A stretch of DNA of 64,000 nucleotides from contig NZ_CP177357.1 in assembly GCF_046845755.1 (NCBI RefSeq), positions 620,001 to 684,000 on the forward strand, given 5' to 3'. The notes below the pieces were generated by a model, which saw only the letters and a program-made list of their open reading frames with translations, searched no databases and had not been told where the DNA came from. The DNA comes from Rubrivirga sp046845755. Its GTDB lineage: Bacteria > Bacteroidota > Rhodothermia > Rhodothermales > Rubricoccaceae. Below are positions 34,150 to 42,766 of the stretch, piece by piece (the stretch's first letter is position 1; every line of letters begins with the position of its first letter). Both the position numbers and the translations under genes were made by a program.

Positions 34150-35601
34150 TTGCGCGTCGTGCTTGCGCTGGCGCTCGCACTCGCCGCGTGTGTGCCCGCA
34201 CCGCCGTCGTCCGAGCCGCCCAGCGCGAGCGTCGAGGCCGGGCTCGCGAGCGTCGGGTTCAACCTGGCCCACCTCGACTTTTTAGGCGAGGACGTCGTCG
34301 TCGACGGCGACACGCTCCGCTTGGTCCACATCTACGCCGAGGCGCCCGACTGGCGGTTCGTCGGCGACGACGACGAGGGGATCGCGTGCGTCGACGACGC
34401 GGCGCGAGCGGCGGTCGTGTACCTCCGCCATTTCGAGCGGACCGGCGACGAGCGCTCGCGCCAGCAGGCGGTCAAGCTGCTCCGGTTCGTCCGACGACTG
34501 CAGGCGCCCAGCGGGCTGTTCTACAACTTCGTCTGGGACCGCGCGCTCCGGATCAACACGACGCACCCTAACAGCGTCGCCGACGAGGTCTCGTGGTGGA
34601 CGGCGCGGGCGGTGTGGGCGCTCGGCGAGGGCGCGCGCGTGCTGGGGGCGACCGACCCTGACGAGGCCGCCCTCGCCGTCGCCGCGCTCGACCGCGTTGC
34701 GCCCCACCTCGACCGGCTGCTGGCGCGGCACCCCGAGACGGTCGACGTGACCGGCGACGGCTCGCGCGTCTTCCCCGCGTGGCTCATTCAAGAAACCGCC
34801 GCCGACGCGACGAGCGAGCTGCTGCTCGGGCTGACCGCGCTCGCGGACACGGCCCCGACGCCGGCGCGAGCCCGCCGGGTGCGCCTGTTTGCCGACGGGC
34901 TCGCGGGCCTGCGCTTCGGCGACCTCGCGACCGCCCCGTACGGCGGGCACGCCTCGTGGAGCGGCGGCTGGCACGGGTGGGGCAACAGCCAGACGCAGGC
35001 GCTCGCGGAGGCGGCGCACCTGGGTCTCGCGGGGCCTGACGCGCTCGCGAGCGCCCGGGGCGAGGCCGAATCACTCTACGCGCACCTGCTCGTCGAGGGC
35101 TGGCTCCACCACCTCGACGACGAGACCGGCGAGGCCGTGCGGTTCGAGCAGATTGCCTACGACGTGCGCCCGGCGGCCGTCGGGCTGACCCGCCTCTTCG
35201 AAGTCACGGGCGACGAGCGCTTCGCCGTGATGGCGGGGCTCGCAGCGGCGTGGTTCCACGGCCTCAACCCGGCCGGCGCGACGATGGCGGACCCGGCGAC
35301 GGGCCGCGGCTACGACGGCGTCTTGGGGCCGGACCGCACGAACCCGAACGCCGGCGCCGAGAGCACGATCGAGGCGCAGTTCACGCTCCTCGAAGTCGGC
35401 GCGCACCCCGAGGCGGCAGCGTGGGCCTGGGCGACCGCCGACGATCCCGAGTCGCGGACGTGGAAGGGGCGGCCGGTCCGCTCACGCCGGTTCCACGGGC
35501 CCACGCTGGCGGTCGTCGTGCTCGACCCCGGGGCGGACGCCTCCCACGTCTTCCTCGGCCCCGACGCCCAAGCCTTTCTGGCGGACTCGTGGACTCGCTG
35601 A
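34150..35601 (+). CDS. Six-hairpin-type glycosidase-like lipoprotein
   Basis: About 483 aa from the TTG at 34150 (GTG 34159 is the alternative). Either start gives a lipoprotein signal ending LALAAC. The protein looks like an (alpha/alpha)6-barrel enzyme: repeated helices with acidic and aromatic clusters (GIACVDDAARAAVVYLRHFE, YNFVWDRALRINTTHPNS, ASWSGGWHGWGNSQTQALAE). I cannot assign a GH family with confidence. The position between an oligosaccharide importer and a GH130 protein suggests it acts on the same glycan in the envelope (inference). Its start codon sits directly after a long hairpin, so its translation may be structurally controlled. Confidence 0.7.
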   Translation: MRVVLALALALAACVPAPPSSEPPSASVEAGLASVGFNLAHLDFLGEDVVVDGDTLRLVHIYAEAPDWRFVGDDDEGIACVDDAARAAVVYLRHFERTGDERSRQQAVKLLRFVRRLQAPSGLFYNFVWDRALRINTTHPNSVADEVSWWTARAVWALGEGARVLGATDPDEAALAVAALDRVAPHLDRLLARHPETVDVTGDGSRVFPAWLIQETAADATSELLLGLTALADTAPTPARARRVRLFADGLAGLRFGDLATAPYGGHASWSGGWHGWGNSQTQALAEAAHLGLAGPDALASARGEAESLYAHLLVEGWLHHLDDETGEAVRFEQIAYDVRPAAVGLTRLFEVTGDERFAVMAGLAAAWFHGLNPAGATMADPATGRGYDGVLGPDRTNPNAGAESTIEAQFTLLEVGAHPEAAAWAWATADDPESRTWKGRPVRSRRFHGPTLAVVVLDPGADASHVFLGPDAQAFLADSWTR

Positions 35602-35718
35602 GAGAAGAGGACGAAAGGCGAAGAAGAGAAGAGGCCCGATTCGAACGGCCCCCGCCCGCTCTGCCTGACTGCCCACGCTTCTGTTCCTCCCCTCGTCTTT
35701 TCCTCTCCTCGTCCCCTG
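35602..35718. repeat. Purine/pyrimidine-rich low-complexity gap
   Basis: GAGAAGAGGACGAAAGGCGA and GAAGAGAAGAGG are followed by TCTTTTCCTCTCCTCGTCCCC. Same repeat style as 3689-3775 and 30730-30920. No gene. Confidence 0.5.
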
Positions 35719-37839
35719 ATGGACCTCTTCACCCGCCTCCCCGTCCCCGTCGTCGCCCCCAGCCCCGAGGCGTGGTGGGCCAGCGGGGCCGCGTTCAACC
35801 CCGGCGCGGACCTCGCGCCCGACGGCACCCTCCGACTCGTGGTCCGCGGCGTGCCCGCCGGGTACCGCCGGGTCGAGACCCCGCCCGGGCCGGACGGCCA
35901 GCCCGGCTTCCCGTACCGCGACTACATCTCGCACCTCGGCCTCGCCACGCGCCAGCCCGACGGCACGTTCGCGCTCGACGCTGAGCCCCTGCTCTCGCCC
36001 GCCAGCGAGGTCGACCGCTGGGGCGTCGAGGATGCGCGCGTGACGCGGCTGAACGGCACGATCTACCTCACGTACACCGCCCTCGCCGAGCCCGCGCATG
36101 CCGCCGACGCTGGCGTGGGCATCGCGCTCGCGTCGACGGCCGACTGGCAGACCGTCGAGCGGCACGGCCGGATCGGGCCGCCGAGCCGCGACAAGGACGC
36201 CGTGCTGTTTTCGGAGTTGGTGGGGGGGAGGGTGGCCCTGCTCCACCGCGTCGAGCCCGACATCCAGGTGGCGTACTTCGAGGACGAGGGGCACCTCCGC
36301 AACCCCGGCGCGGACTACTGGGAGCGCCACCTCGCCCACCTCGACCGCCACACGCTGCTGCGCCCCGAGCAGCCGTGGGAGGGCACCAAGATCGGCGCCG
36401 GCCCGCCGCCCATCTTGACCGACGAGGGGTGGCTGCTCGTCACGCACGGCGTCGACGCCAACCACGTGTACCGCGCCGGGCTCGTCCTGCTCGACCGCGA
36501 CACGCTGCAGGTGATTTCCCGGACGCGCGGGCCCGTCTTCGAGCCCCGGCTGGCGTTCGAGCGCGAGGGCGACATCCCCAACGTCGTCTTCCCGACGGGC
36601 GCCGTGGTCGAAGGCGACGACCTCACCCTGTTCTACGGCGCCGCCGACGCGTGCGTCGGCCAGGCCTCGGCGCCGCTGGCGGACGTGCTCGCGCGGCTCC
36701 ACGACGACCGCTCCGACGGGCCACCGCCGCCCCGCGTGCTCGGCCCGCCGGCGGTGCCGGTCGACCGCCTCCACGGCGGCCGGCCCATTTTGGAATCCGT
36801 CGCCGACCACGCATGGGAGAGCGGCGTCGTTCTCAACCCGGCCGCCGTCTTGGTCGACGACCCCGCCGAACTGGCCGGCCTCGCGGAGACGTGGGGGCTC
36901 GATGCCGACGAGCGCGAGGTGCTGGCGGAGGGCGCGTGCGTGATGGTGTACCGCGCCCAGGGAATGGCGTACCCGCGCGAGACGCCCGCCGGCCCGCTCG
37001 CGGCGTCGTCGCTGGGGCTGGCGGTGTTCACGCCCGACATGCGCCTGGTACGGCGCTGGCCGGACCCGGTGATCGCGCCCGACGCTCCGTTCCACGACCT
37101 GGGCGCCGAGGACCCGCGCTGCACGCGCGTCGGGGAGACGTACCACCTCGTCTACACCGGCTACACGAGCGCCGGGCGCGCGCCCGGCACCGCCGGCCGC
37201 GTCCAGCTCTGCCTCGCCACGACGACCGATTTCGTGGCGTGGGACCTCCGGGGCCCGCTCGCGAGCGACGGCGCGCAGGGCGTCAACGCGGTCGACGACA
37301 AGAACGGGGCGCTCTTCCCCGAGCCCGTCGACGGCACGTGGTACCTGTGGCACCGGCCGATGGCGGGGCCCGGCGCGATGGCGATGCACCTCGCGTCGGC
37401 GCCGTCGCCCCAAGGCCCGTGGCGCTCGCGCGGGCCGGTGCTGGCGTCGGACCGCTTTGCCGGGTGGGCGTCGTCCTGGGTCGGCGCGGCGGGCCCGCCG
37501 GTCGCCCTCGGCGGCGGCCGGTTCCTTGCGTTGACGCACCACGGCCACCGGGACGCCGCCGGGCAGCGGTTCTACCATCTGTCGGCCGCGCTCGTCGCGC
37601 CGGCGGCCGACGTGCCCGTGCGCGCCCGACTCGCGCCCCTGCTGCTCCCCCAGGGCGATGCCGAGCGGCTCGGGGACCCCGCTCTCGGCGTCGACGACGT
37701 GGTGTTCTCGTGCGCCGCGGTCGTCGTCGGCGATCGGCTCGTGGTGCCGTACGCCGGGGCCGACAGCCGGATCTTCGCGGCCTCGGCCCCGCTCGCGACG
37801 CTGGTGGCCGCGCTGGGGCGCCGCGAGCGACAGAGGTAG
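35719..37839 (+). CDS. Tandem GH130-family protein (two glycoside phosphorylase/hydrolase-like domains)
   Basis: The 706-aa protein contains two copies of a five-bladed GH130-like propeller. Copy one (about 1-330) has VEDARVTRLNGTIYLTYTA near residue 104, KDAVLFSE, and ends with LTLFYGAADACVGQASAPL. Copy two (about 340-706) has GAEDPRCTRVGETYHLVYTG near 462, DKNGALFPEPV, and LVVPYAGADSRIFAASAPL. The E-D-x-R motif carries the proton-donor Asp of the family. GH130 enzymes phosphorolyse or hydrolyse beta-mannosides, so the operon probably handles a mannoside; the exact linkage is unknown. Both copies keep the E-D-x-R core, so neither looks decayed. No signal peptide is seen. Confidence 0.85.
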   Translation: MDLFTRLPVPVVAPSPEAWWASGAAFNPGADLAPDGTLRLVVRGVPAGYRRVETPPGPDGQPGFPYRDYISHLGLATRQPDGTFALDAEPLLSPASEVDRWGVEDARVTRLNGTIYLTYTALAEPAHAADAGVGIALASTADWQTVERHGRIGPPSRDKDAVLFSELVGGRVALLHRVEPDIQVAYFEDEGHLRNPGADYWERHLAHLDRHTLLRPEQPWEGTKIGAGPPPILTDEGWLLVTHGVDANHVYRAGLVLLDRDTLQVISRTRGPVFEPRLAFEREGDIPNVVFPTGAVVEGDDLTLFYGAADACVGQASAPLADVLARLHDDRSDGPPPPRVLGPPAVPVDRLHGGRPILESVADHAWESGVVLNPAAVLVDDPAELAGLAETWGLDADEREVLAEGACVMVYRAQGMAYPRETPAGPLAASSLGLAVFTPDMRLVRRWPDPVIAPDAPFHDLGAEDPRCTRVGETYHLVYTGYTSAGRAPGTAGRVQLCLATTTDFVAWDLRGPLASDGAQGVNAVDDKNGALFPEPVDGTWYLWHRPMAGPGAMAMHLASAPSPQGPWRSRGPVLASDRFAGWASSWVGAAGPPVALGGGRFLALTHHGHRDAAGQRFYHLSAALVAPAADVPVRARLAPLLLPQGDAERLGDPALGVDDVVFSCAAVVVGDRLVVPYAGADSRIFAASAPLATLVAALGRRERQR

Positions 37840-37909
37840 GCGCCGGTGCGAGGTCACGGTTCACGGGGTTTTCGGCCGCGCCCGTCTTCCCGTCCCGGGG
37901 GCCGGTGCG

Positions 37910-37918
37910 TAGGTTTCG
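37910..37918 (+). promoter_or_regulatory. TAGGTTTCG promoter box of the tRNA-Thr gene
   Basis: TAGGTTTCG lies 35 nt before the 5' end of the tRNA, one of the closest matches to TAnnTTTG in the window. Confidence 0.55.
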
Positions 37919-37944
37919 GCCTCACGCCGGGCCCCCCGGCCGTC

Positions 37945-38019
37945 GCCAACGTAGCTCAGGGGTAGAGCAGCTCACTCGTAATGAGCAGGTCGTCAGTTCA
38001 AATCTGACCGTTGGCTCCA
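37945..38019 (+). tRNA. tRNA-Thr (anticodon CGU)
   Basis: A complete cloverleaf of 75 nt. The acceptor stem pairs GCCAACG with CGTTGGC, the D stem GCTC pairs with GAGC, and the anticodon stem GCTCA pairs with TGAGC around the loop CTCGTAA (anticodon CGT, reading ACG). The T stem GTCAG/CTGAC holds the loop TTCAAAT. The discriminator T and the CCA end are encoded. It is followed by a hairpin and by the start of the polysaccharide locus. Confidence 0.97.
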
Positions 38020-38053
38020 CGCGCCTCTCCTAGCCCGGGGGGGGGGCGCGTTT
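38020..38053 (+). terminator. Hairpin after the tRNA-Thr gene
   Basis: CGCGCC (38020-38025) pairs with GGCGCG (38045-38050), followed by TTT. The loop includes a run of ten G. Likely end of the tRNA transcript. Confidence 0.5.
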
Positions 38054-38613
38054 CCATTGGCGCCCTCCGCAGACGGTGGACCCCGTCGATCAGCGGGGTG
38101 GCCCGTGGGGGCTGGGGAATCCCCCCAGGTCCGGCGGGCCTGGCACACGACGCGGACGGCGACGTTGAGCAGGGCCCCCGGGCTCCCACCACACACCCCC
38201 TCGGGGCACCGCCCCCCGTGTTGAAGCAACCGACGACGAGATCTCGCATGTCCTTCCTGAGCCGCGTCCGCCTGGCATGGTGGAAGGTGGGGCTGACGCC
38301 CACCGCCCGCCTCCGACGGGCCCGGTTCCACGAAGCCGTCCGCGATGGGAGGGGCACGGAGAACAGTTTCCGGATCGCCAGTCGGTCTGCCACGTGGTGA
38401 TCGGGACGCCAGGTGGCCCCGCCCAACGCGGGGGATCGTTTTGAGACGGCGTGCGACTGTGGCTTGTAGAGCGGTCAAGAATAAGGAGGGTCCCCACTAA
38501 AGTCGGACAGAATTGACCGAGCATGGGAGCCAGGTCGACATATGTTGTCGGCTTCCGCCGCCGCTGCCCCGCGTGCAGACGCCGGCCGCTCGTCCCCTCC
38601 AGCTGTGAGCCCC
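38054..38613. other. 560-bp region between tRNA-Thr and the polysaccharide locus without a convincing gene
   Basis: Several overlapping open frames exist on both strands, but none has a recognisable domain or normal codon use, and none is supported by a promoter box. The composition shifts near 38450-38545, where AT-richer sequence (AAGAATAAGGAGGGTCCCCA) gives a possible AGGAGG site and leader for the first polysaccharide gene. The region next to a tRNA could be the scar of an old integration, but no att-like repeat of the tRNA 3' end is found in the window. Confidence 0.4.
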
Positions 38614-40962
38614 ATGCCAACGCCGACGCCGTTCCCCCCGGAGACTTTTGGCCCCCCTGCTCAGGCCCCCGACTATTCGCGGGCAGGCTACGGCTACGGG
38701 CCGCCGAGCCGTCCGCCGACCGACTTTGCCGCTCAGATCCGTGAGTGGACCGACGTGGTCGCGCGTGGGCGTTGGCTCATCCTGGCCGCGGTGCTGGCCG
38801 TGATGATCCCGGTGGGGCTGTACCTGCTGCTGGCGCCCGACGTGTACGAGGCCTCGACGCAGCTGTACGTCGAGACCGAGTCCGGCGGCCCGCTGAGCGG
38901 TCTGCTTCCGGGCGGAGGCGATGTGGGCGGAGGCCGTGGGATCTCCGACGAGCTCTACATCTTGCAGAACGCGGAGGATCTGGCGGAAGCGACGGCCGCA
39001 CGGCTGATCGCGGAAGCCGAGATGCCCGACGCCACGGCGTTCTCCGTGCTCGAGACCGAGAGCGGCGAGATCCCCAGCGTCAAGGTGGTCGCTGCCCGGA
39101 TCACCGGCTCGTACCTGCAGATCCGGCAGGACGGGAGTGGCGCGAACGGCGTGCGGCTCTCGGCCCGGAGCCAGATCCCCGAAGAGGCCGCGATGATCGC
39201 CAACCTCTACGCGAAGGCGTACGTCGACCGCACCCAGAACTCCAGCCGGGCGTCAGTCTCCGCCAGCCGTGAGTTCCTGGAGGCCCAGGCCGATTCCGTG
39301 GCGACCGAGCTGGCGGCGCGTGAGAACGCGGCGCTGACCTATATGGACGAGCAGGACGCCGTCCGTTTGGACGACGAGGCCGCCAACATCGTCAGCCAGC
39401 TGGCGGCGCTCGAGGCCGCCCGCGACCAGGCCCGCGTCGAGGCCGGCATGGAGAGCTCGCGGATCACCGAGCTCCGGTCGCAGATCGCCCAGCTCGAGGG
39501 GACCGTCGCTCAGCGGATGGGCTCGGGCACCGACCGCGCCCTGCGCGCCGACGAGGAGCGGCTTGGCGCCCTCAAGGGGCAGCTCGAGGCGATCTACCTC
39601 CGCGACCCCGCGCTCCGCGACCAAGCCGACGTCCCCGCCGATGTGGCTACGCTCCGCTCTCAAATTGCCCGGGTCGAGGCCCGCGTCCGCCAGCAGAGCG
39701 GCCAGCTCGTCGAGGAGTCCATCGCCGCGGGCGGCGTCGACGCGGCGACCGAGGGGCTGCCCCGGCTGTCGGCCCTGCGCGACCGCCTGACGGCGGCCGA
39801 GGTCTCGCTCCGCGGCTACCGCTCGCGCGTGGACATCTTGAACGGCCGGATCTCCAGCTACCGCAGCGAGCTCGACCGTATTCCCGGCCAGACCGTCGCC
39901 CTCGCCCGGCTCGTCCGCGAGCAGCAGAGTGCCGAGCGGCTCGCGCTCGGGCTCGACCAGAAGCTCCAGGAGGCGCGCGTCGCCGAGAGCGCCGAACTCG
40001 GCTACGCCGAGGTCGTGAGAACCGCCGGTGTGCCTGACACGCCTGTTGCGCCCAACCGGCCGCGCTTGGCCATCCTCGGCCTCTTGATTGGCCTCGGGCT
40101 CGGGCTCGTCCTCGCCGTCGGGCGGTCCCAGCTCGACCAGGCCATCCGCCGCCCGAGCCAGCTCCGCGAGCTCGGCCACCCCCTCCTCGGCGTCATCCCC
40201 GACATGACGCGCCTCATCGAGGAGGACCACGAGGGCGCGGCGGCCATGGGCATCAAGGGCTGGGAGGTCGACAGCCGCATCGTCACCATCATCAACCCGA
40301 TGTCGACGGCCGCCGAGGCCTTCCGCGGCTTGCGGACCAGCATCCAGTTTTCCCGTCCCGATGCGCCCGTCCAGACCATCCTGGTGACGAGCGCCAGCCC
40401 GGGCGAGGGCAAGAGCACCGTCGCGGCAAACCTCGCCGTGGTGATGGCCCAGGCCGGCCGCCGCACGCTTCTGGTCGACGCCGACCTCCGCCGCCCGCGC
40501 GTCGACAAGCTGTTCGGGATGGCCCGCTCGCCCGGCCTCTCCGACTACATCTCGGGCAACGCCGACGAGCGCGACCTCACGGTCGCCGACGACTTCGACG
40601 TGCTCCCGGCCGGGACCACGATCCCCAGCCCGGCCGAGCACCTCGGCTCGCGCGCCTTCCGCGATCTGCTGGAGACGTTCAAGGGCGCCTACGACCTCGT
40701 CATCATCGACGCCCCGCCGGTGCTGGCGGCGACCGACCCCGTTCTGCTCTCGACGCAGACTGACGCGGTCGTCGTCGTGGCCACGGCTGGGAAGACGAAG
40801 GACTTCGAGCTCAACTACGCCGTCGAGGAGGTCCAGGCCGTCGGTGGCCAGGTGATCGGCGTGATCCTCAACCGCTTCGACGTGACGCAGGAGTACGGGT
40901 ATCGCTACCAGTACTCGTACAAGTACGGGAACAAGTACACCTACGGGGCTGACGAAGCATGA
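38614..40962 (+). CDS. wzc: Wzc-like polysaccharide co-polymerase / tyrosine autokinase
   Basis: From ATG 38614 the protein has 782 aa (ATG 38542 would add 24). The order is: a Pro/Tyr-rich cytoplasmic tail, first transmembrane helix WLILAAVLAVMIPVGLYLLL, a long periplasmic Wzz-type helical region with coiled coil, second helix LAILGLLIGLGLGLVLAV, then a BY-kinase domain. The kinase domain has Walker A ASPGEGKST (about residue 593), Walker A' LVDADLRRPRV and Walker B DLVIIDAPPVL. It ends with the tyrosine cluster YGYRYQYSYKYGNKYTYG, the expected autophosphorylation site. It controls chain length and export of the exopolysaccharide made by the genes downstream. The ATG of the SLBB gene overlaps its stop codon. 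No cognate phosphatase gene is in the window. Confidence 0.95.
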   Translation: MPTPTPFPPETFGPPAQAPDYSRAGYGYGPPSRPPTDFAAQIREWTDVVARGRWLILAAVLAVMIPVGLYLLLAPDVYEASTQLYVETESGGPLSGLLPGGGDVGGGRGISDELYILQNAEDLAEATAARLIAEAEMPDATAFSVLETESGEIPSVKVVAARITGSYLQIRQDGSGANGVRLSARSQIPEEAAMIANLYAKAYVDRTQNSSRASVSASREFLEAQADSVATELAARENAALTYMDEQDAVRLDDEAANIVSQLAALEAARDQARVEAGMESSRITELRSQIAQLEGTVAQRMGSGTDRALRADEERLGALKGQLEAIYLRDPALRDQADVPADVATLRSQIARVEARVRQQSGQLVEESIAAGGVDAATEGLPRLSALRDRLTAAEVSLRGYRSRVDILNGRISSYRSELDRIPGQTVALARLVREQQSAERLALGLDQKLQEARVAESAELGYAEVVRTAGVPDTPVAPNRPRLAILGLLIGLGLGLVLAVGRSQLDQAIRRPSQLRELGHPLLGVIPDMTRLIEEDHEGAAAMGIKGWEVDSRIVTIINPMSTAAEAFRGLRTSIQFSRPDAPVQTILVTSASPGEGKSTVAANLAVVMAQAGRRTLLVDADLRRPRVDKLFGMARSPGLSDYISGNADERDLTVADDFDVLPAGTTIPSPAEHLGSRAFRDLLETFKGAYDLVIIDAPPVLAATDPVLLSTQTDAVVVVATAGKTKDFELNYAVEEVQAVGGQVIGVILNRFDVTQEYGYRYQYSYKYGNKYTYGADEA

Positions 40963-41732
40963 TCCGACTCTCCATCGTTGCGCTCACCCTTGTGCTGGCG
41001 GCGCCCCTGGGGGCCCAGACGTACGCCCCCGTCACCGAGGTCCAGGCCTCGACCCCCGGGTACTTTACCTTCGCCCGCCCCGGCGAGCGCGTCGTCACCG
41101 TCACGACGGTCGGTCTGCTCACGGCGACCGGCCGGTTCGCCGTCGGCGAGGGCACGACGGTGACGGAGCTGCTGGCGCTCGCCGGCGGCGTCCCGTCGGC
41201 CCAGGCCTCGACCGCGATCGTTCGCGTGTACCGCGAGGGCGGCCGCGCCGTCGAGTCGTCGGTCCGCGAGCTGTACCGGGGCAACACGCCTCCGGTGCCG
41301 CTGCGCGAGGGCGACGTGGTCGAGGTGGTCGGCCTGACGACCTCGGCGCCCGGCTACTACGTCCACTCGTCGCCCGACGCGGACCCTGTCGTGGTGACCG
41401 CCGCAGGCGCCGTGACTGCGCCCGGGCGGTTCGTCGTCGACCCCGGCACGACCGTCGCCGACCTGCTCGCGCTCGCCGGCGGGACGCGGACCGGGGCGCT
41501 GGACACGGCCGTCGAGACCACGACTACGGTGCGTCTCCATCGCGCCGGATCCGTCGCTTTCGAGGCGTCGCTATCGGACACCTATGCACGACCGACGCCG
41601 GCCCTCGAGCCGGGCGATGTGGTCGAGCTTGAGACGGTCAACCGCCGCCGGTCGTCGTTCACGTGGCGCGACGGACTGAGCCTAGTGACGACGGGCTTGG
41701 CGATTCTGATCGCCGTCGACCGGCTTCAGTAG
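40959..41732 (+). CDS. SLBB-domain polysaccharide export protein
   Basis: A 257-aa exported protein (signal peptide ending APLGAQ) with two SLBB-like beta-grasp repeats. Each has a TTVTELLALAGG / TTVADLLALAGG core followed by a valine-rich strand pair. A C-terminal hydrophobic helix (SLVTTGLAILIAVDRL) may anchor it. It lacks the usual poly-export (PES/Wza barrel) domain, so it is shorter than Wza and may be a partner rather than the whole outer-membrane exit. It is coupled to wzc by an ATGA overlap. Confidence 0.85.
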   Translation: MIRLSIVALTLVLAAPLGAQTYAPVTEVQASTPGYFTFARPGERVVTVTTVGLLTATGRFAVGEGTTVTELLALAGGVPSAQASTAIVRVYREGGRAVESSVRELYRGNTPPVPLREGDVVEVVGLTTSAPGYYVHSSPDADPVVVTAAGAVTAPGRFVVDPGTTVADLLALAGGTRTGALDTAVETTTTVRLHRAGSVAFEASLSDTYARPTPALEPGDVVELETVNRRRSSFTWRDGLSLVTTGLAILIAVDRLQ

Positions 41733-41737
41733 CCCTC

Positions 41738-42766
41738 ATGAGCGTTGACATGCCCGCGCCGATGGACGAGATGCGCACGTGGTGCGTGACCGGAGCCGCC
41801 GGGTTTATCGGCTCGCACCTCGTCGAGCACCTGCTTCGTGGGGGGCAGCGCGTGGTGGGGCTCGACAACTTTTCGACAGGGTCGCGCGCCAACCTGGACG
41901 ACGTCGCAGAGCAGGTGGGCCCGGAGGCCTGGGCACGCTTCCGGCTCGTCGAAGGCGACCTCCTCGACCTCGACGCGTGCCGCGAGGCCGTCGAGGGCGC
42001 CGACTTCGTGCTCCACCAAGCCGCCCTCGGCTCGGTGCCCCGCTCGGTCGCCGACCCGCTCGCGACGCACGCCGCGAACGTCGACGGCTTCGTCCACATG
42101 CTCGTCGCCGCCCGCGACGCCGGCGTCCAGCGGGTCGTGTTCGCGTCGTCGTCGTCGGTCTACGGCGACCACCCCGGCCTCCCCAAGGTCGAGGACGCGA
42201 TCGGCACGCCGCTCTCCCCGTACGCGGTTTCCAAGCGGGTCGACGAGCTGTACGCCCACACCTTCCAGCAGCACTACGGGCTGCAGACCGTCGGCCTCCG
42301 CTACTTCAACGTGTTCGGGCCCCGGCAGGACCCGGCCGGCGCGTACGCAGCCGTCATCCCGCGCTGGATCGGCGAATTCCTCGACGGCGAGACGCCGACG
42401 ATCCACGGCGACGGCGAGACGAGCCGGGACTTCTGCTACGTCGCGAACGTGGTCCAGGCCAACCTCCGCGCGGCGCTGGCGCCGGCGACCGACGAGGCGG
42501 CGCTGTACAACATCGCGTACGGCGAGCGGACGACCTTGCGCGAGCTCTACGACCTGATCGCGGCCGGCCTGCGGGACGTCCGGCCGGGGACGCGCACCCC
42601 GGAGCCGGCGATGGGGCCGTTCCGCGTCGGCGACGTGCGCCACTCGCTCGCCGACACCTCGCGGGCGCGGGAGGCCTTCGGGTATGCGCCCACGCACGCC
42701 GTGCGCGAGGGGCTTCGGGAGACGGTCGCCTGGTACGTCCGGGCTGCCGTCGAGACGCCGTCGTGA
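41738..42766 (+). CDS. wbpP: UDP-N-acetylglucosamine C4-epimerase (WbpP/TviC-like)
   Basis: This 342-aa short-chain dehydrogenase-type enzyme has the NAD site VTGAAGFIGSHLVEHLL and the catalytic YAVSK (in SPYAVSKRVDELYAH). It also has the WbpP/TviC-specific stretches HQAALGSVPRSVADPL, SSSSVYGDHPGLPKVEDAI and LRYFNVFGPRQDPAGAY. It interconverts UDP-GlcNAc and UDP-GalNAc (or the uronic acid forms), supplying a galacto-configured amino sugar to the polymer. ATG 41738 starts right after the SLBB gene. Its 3' end overlaps the NusG-like gene. Confidence 0.93.
   Translation: MSVDMPAPMDEMRTWCVTGAAGFIGSHLVEHLLRGGQRVVGLDNFSTGSRANLDDVAEQVGPEAWARFRLVEGDLLDLDACREAVEGADFVLHQAALGSVPRSVADPLATHAANVDGFVHMLVAARDAGVQRVVFASSSSVYGDHPGLPKVEDAIGTPLSPYAVSKRVDELYAHTFQQHYGLQTVGLRYFNVFGPRQDPAGAYAAVIPRWIGEFLDGETPTIHGDGETSRDFCYVANVVQANLRAALAPATDEAALYNIAYGERTTLRELYDLIAAGLRDVRPGTRTPEPAMGPFRVGDVRHSLADTSRAREAFGYAPTHAVREGLRETVAWYVRAAVETPS

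Noticed and set aside
38090..38620. Minus-strand 176-codon frame and overlapping frames after the tRNA as a possible transposase remnant
   Set aside because: No DDE, HTH or other transposase motif is visible in any frame.
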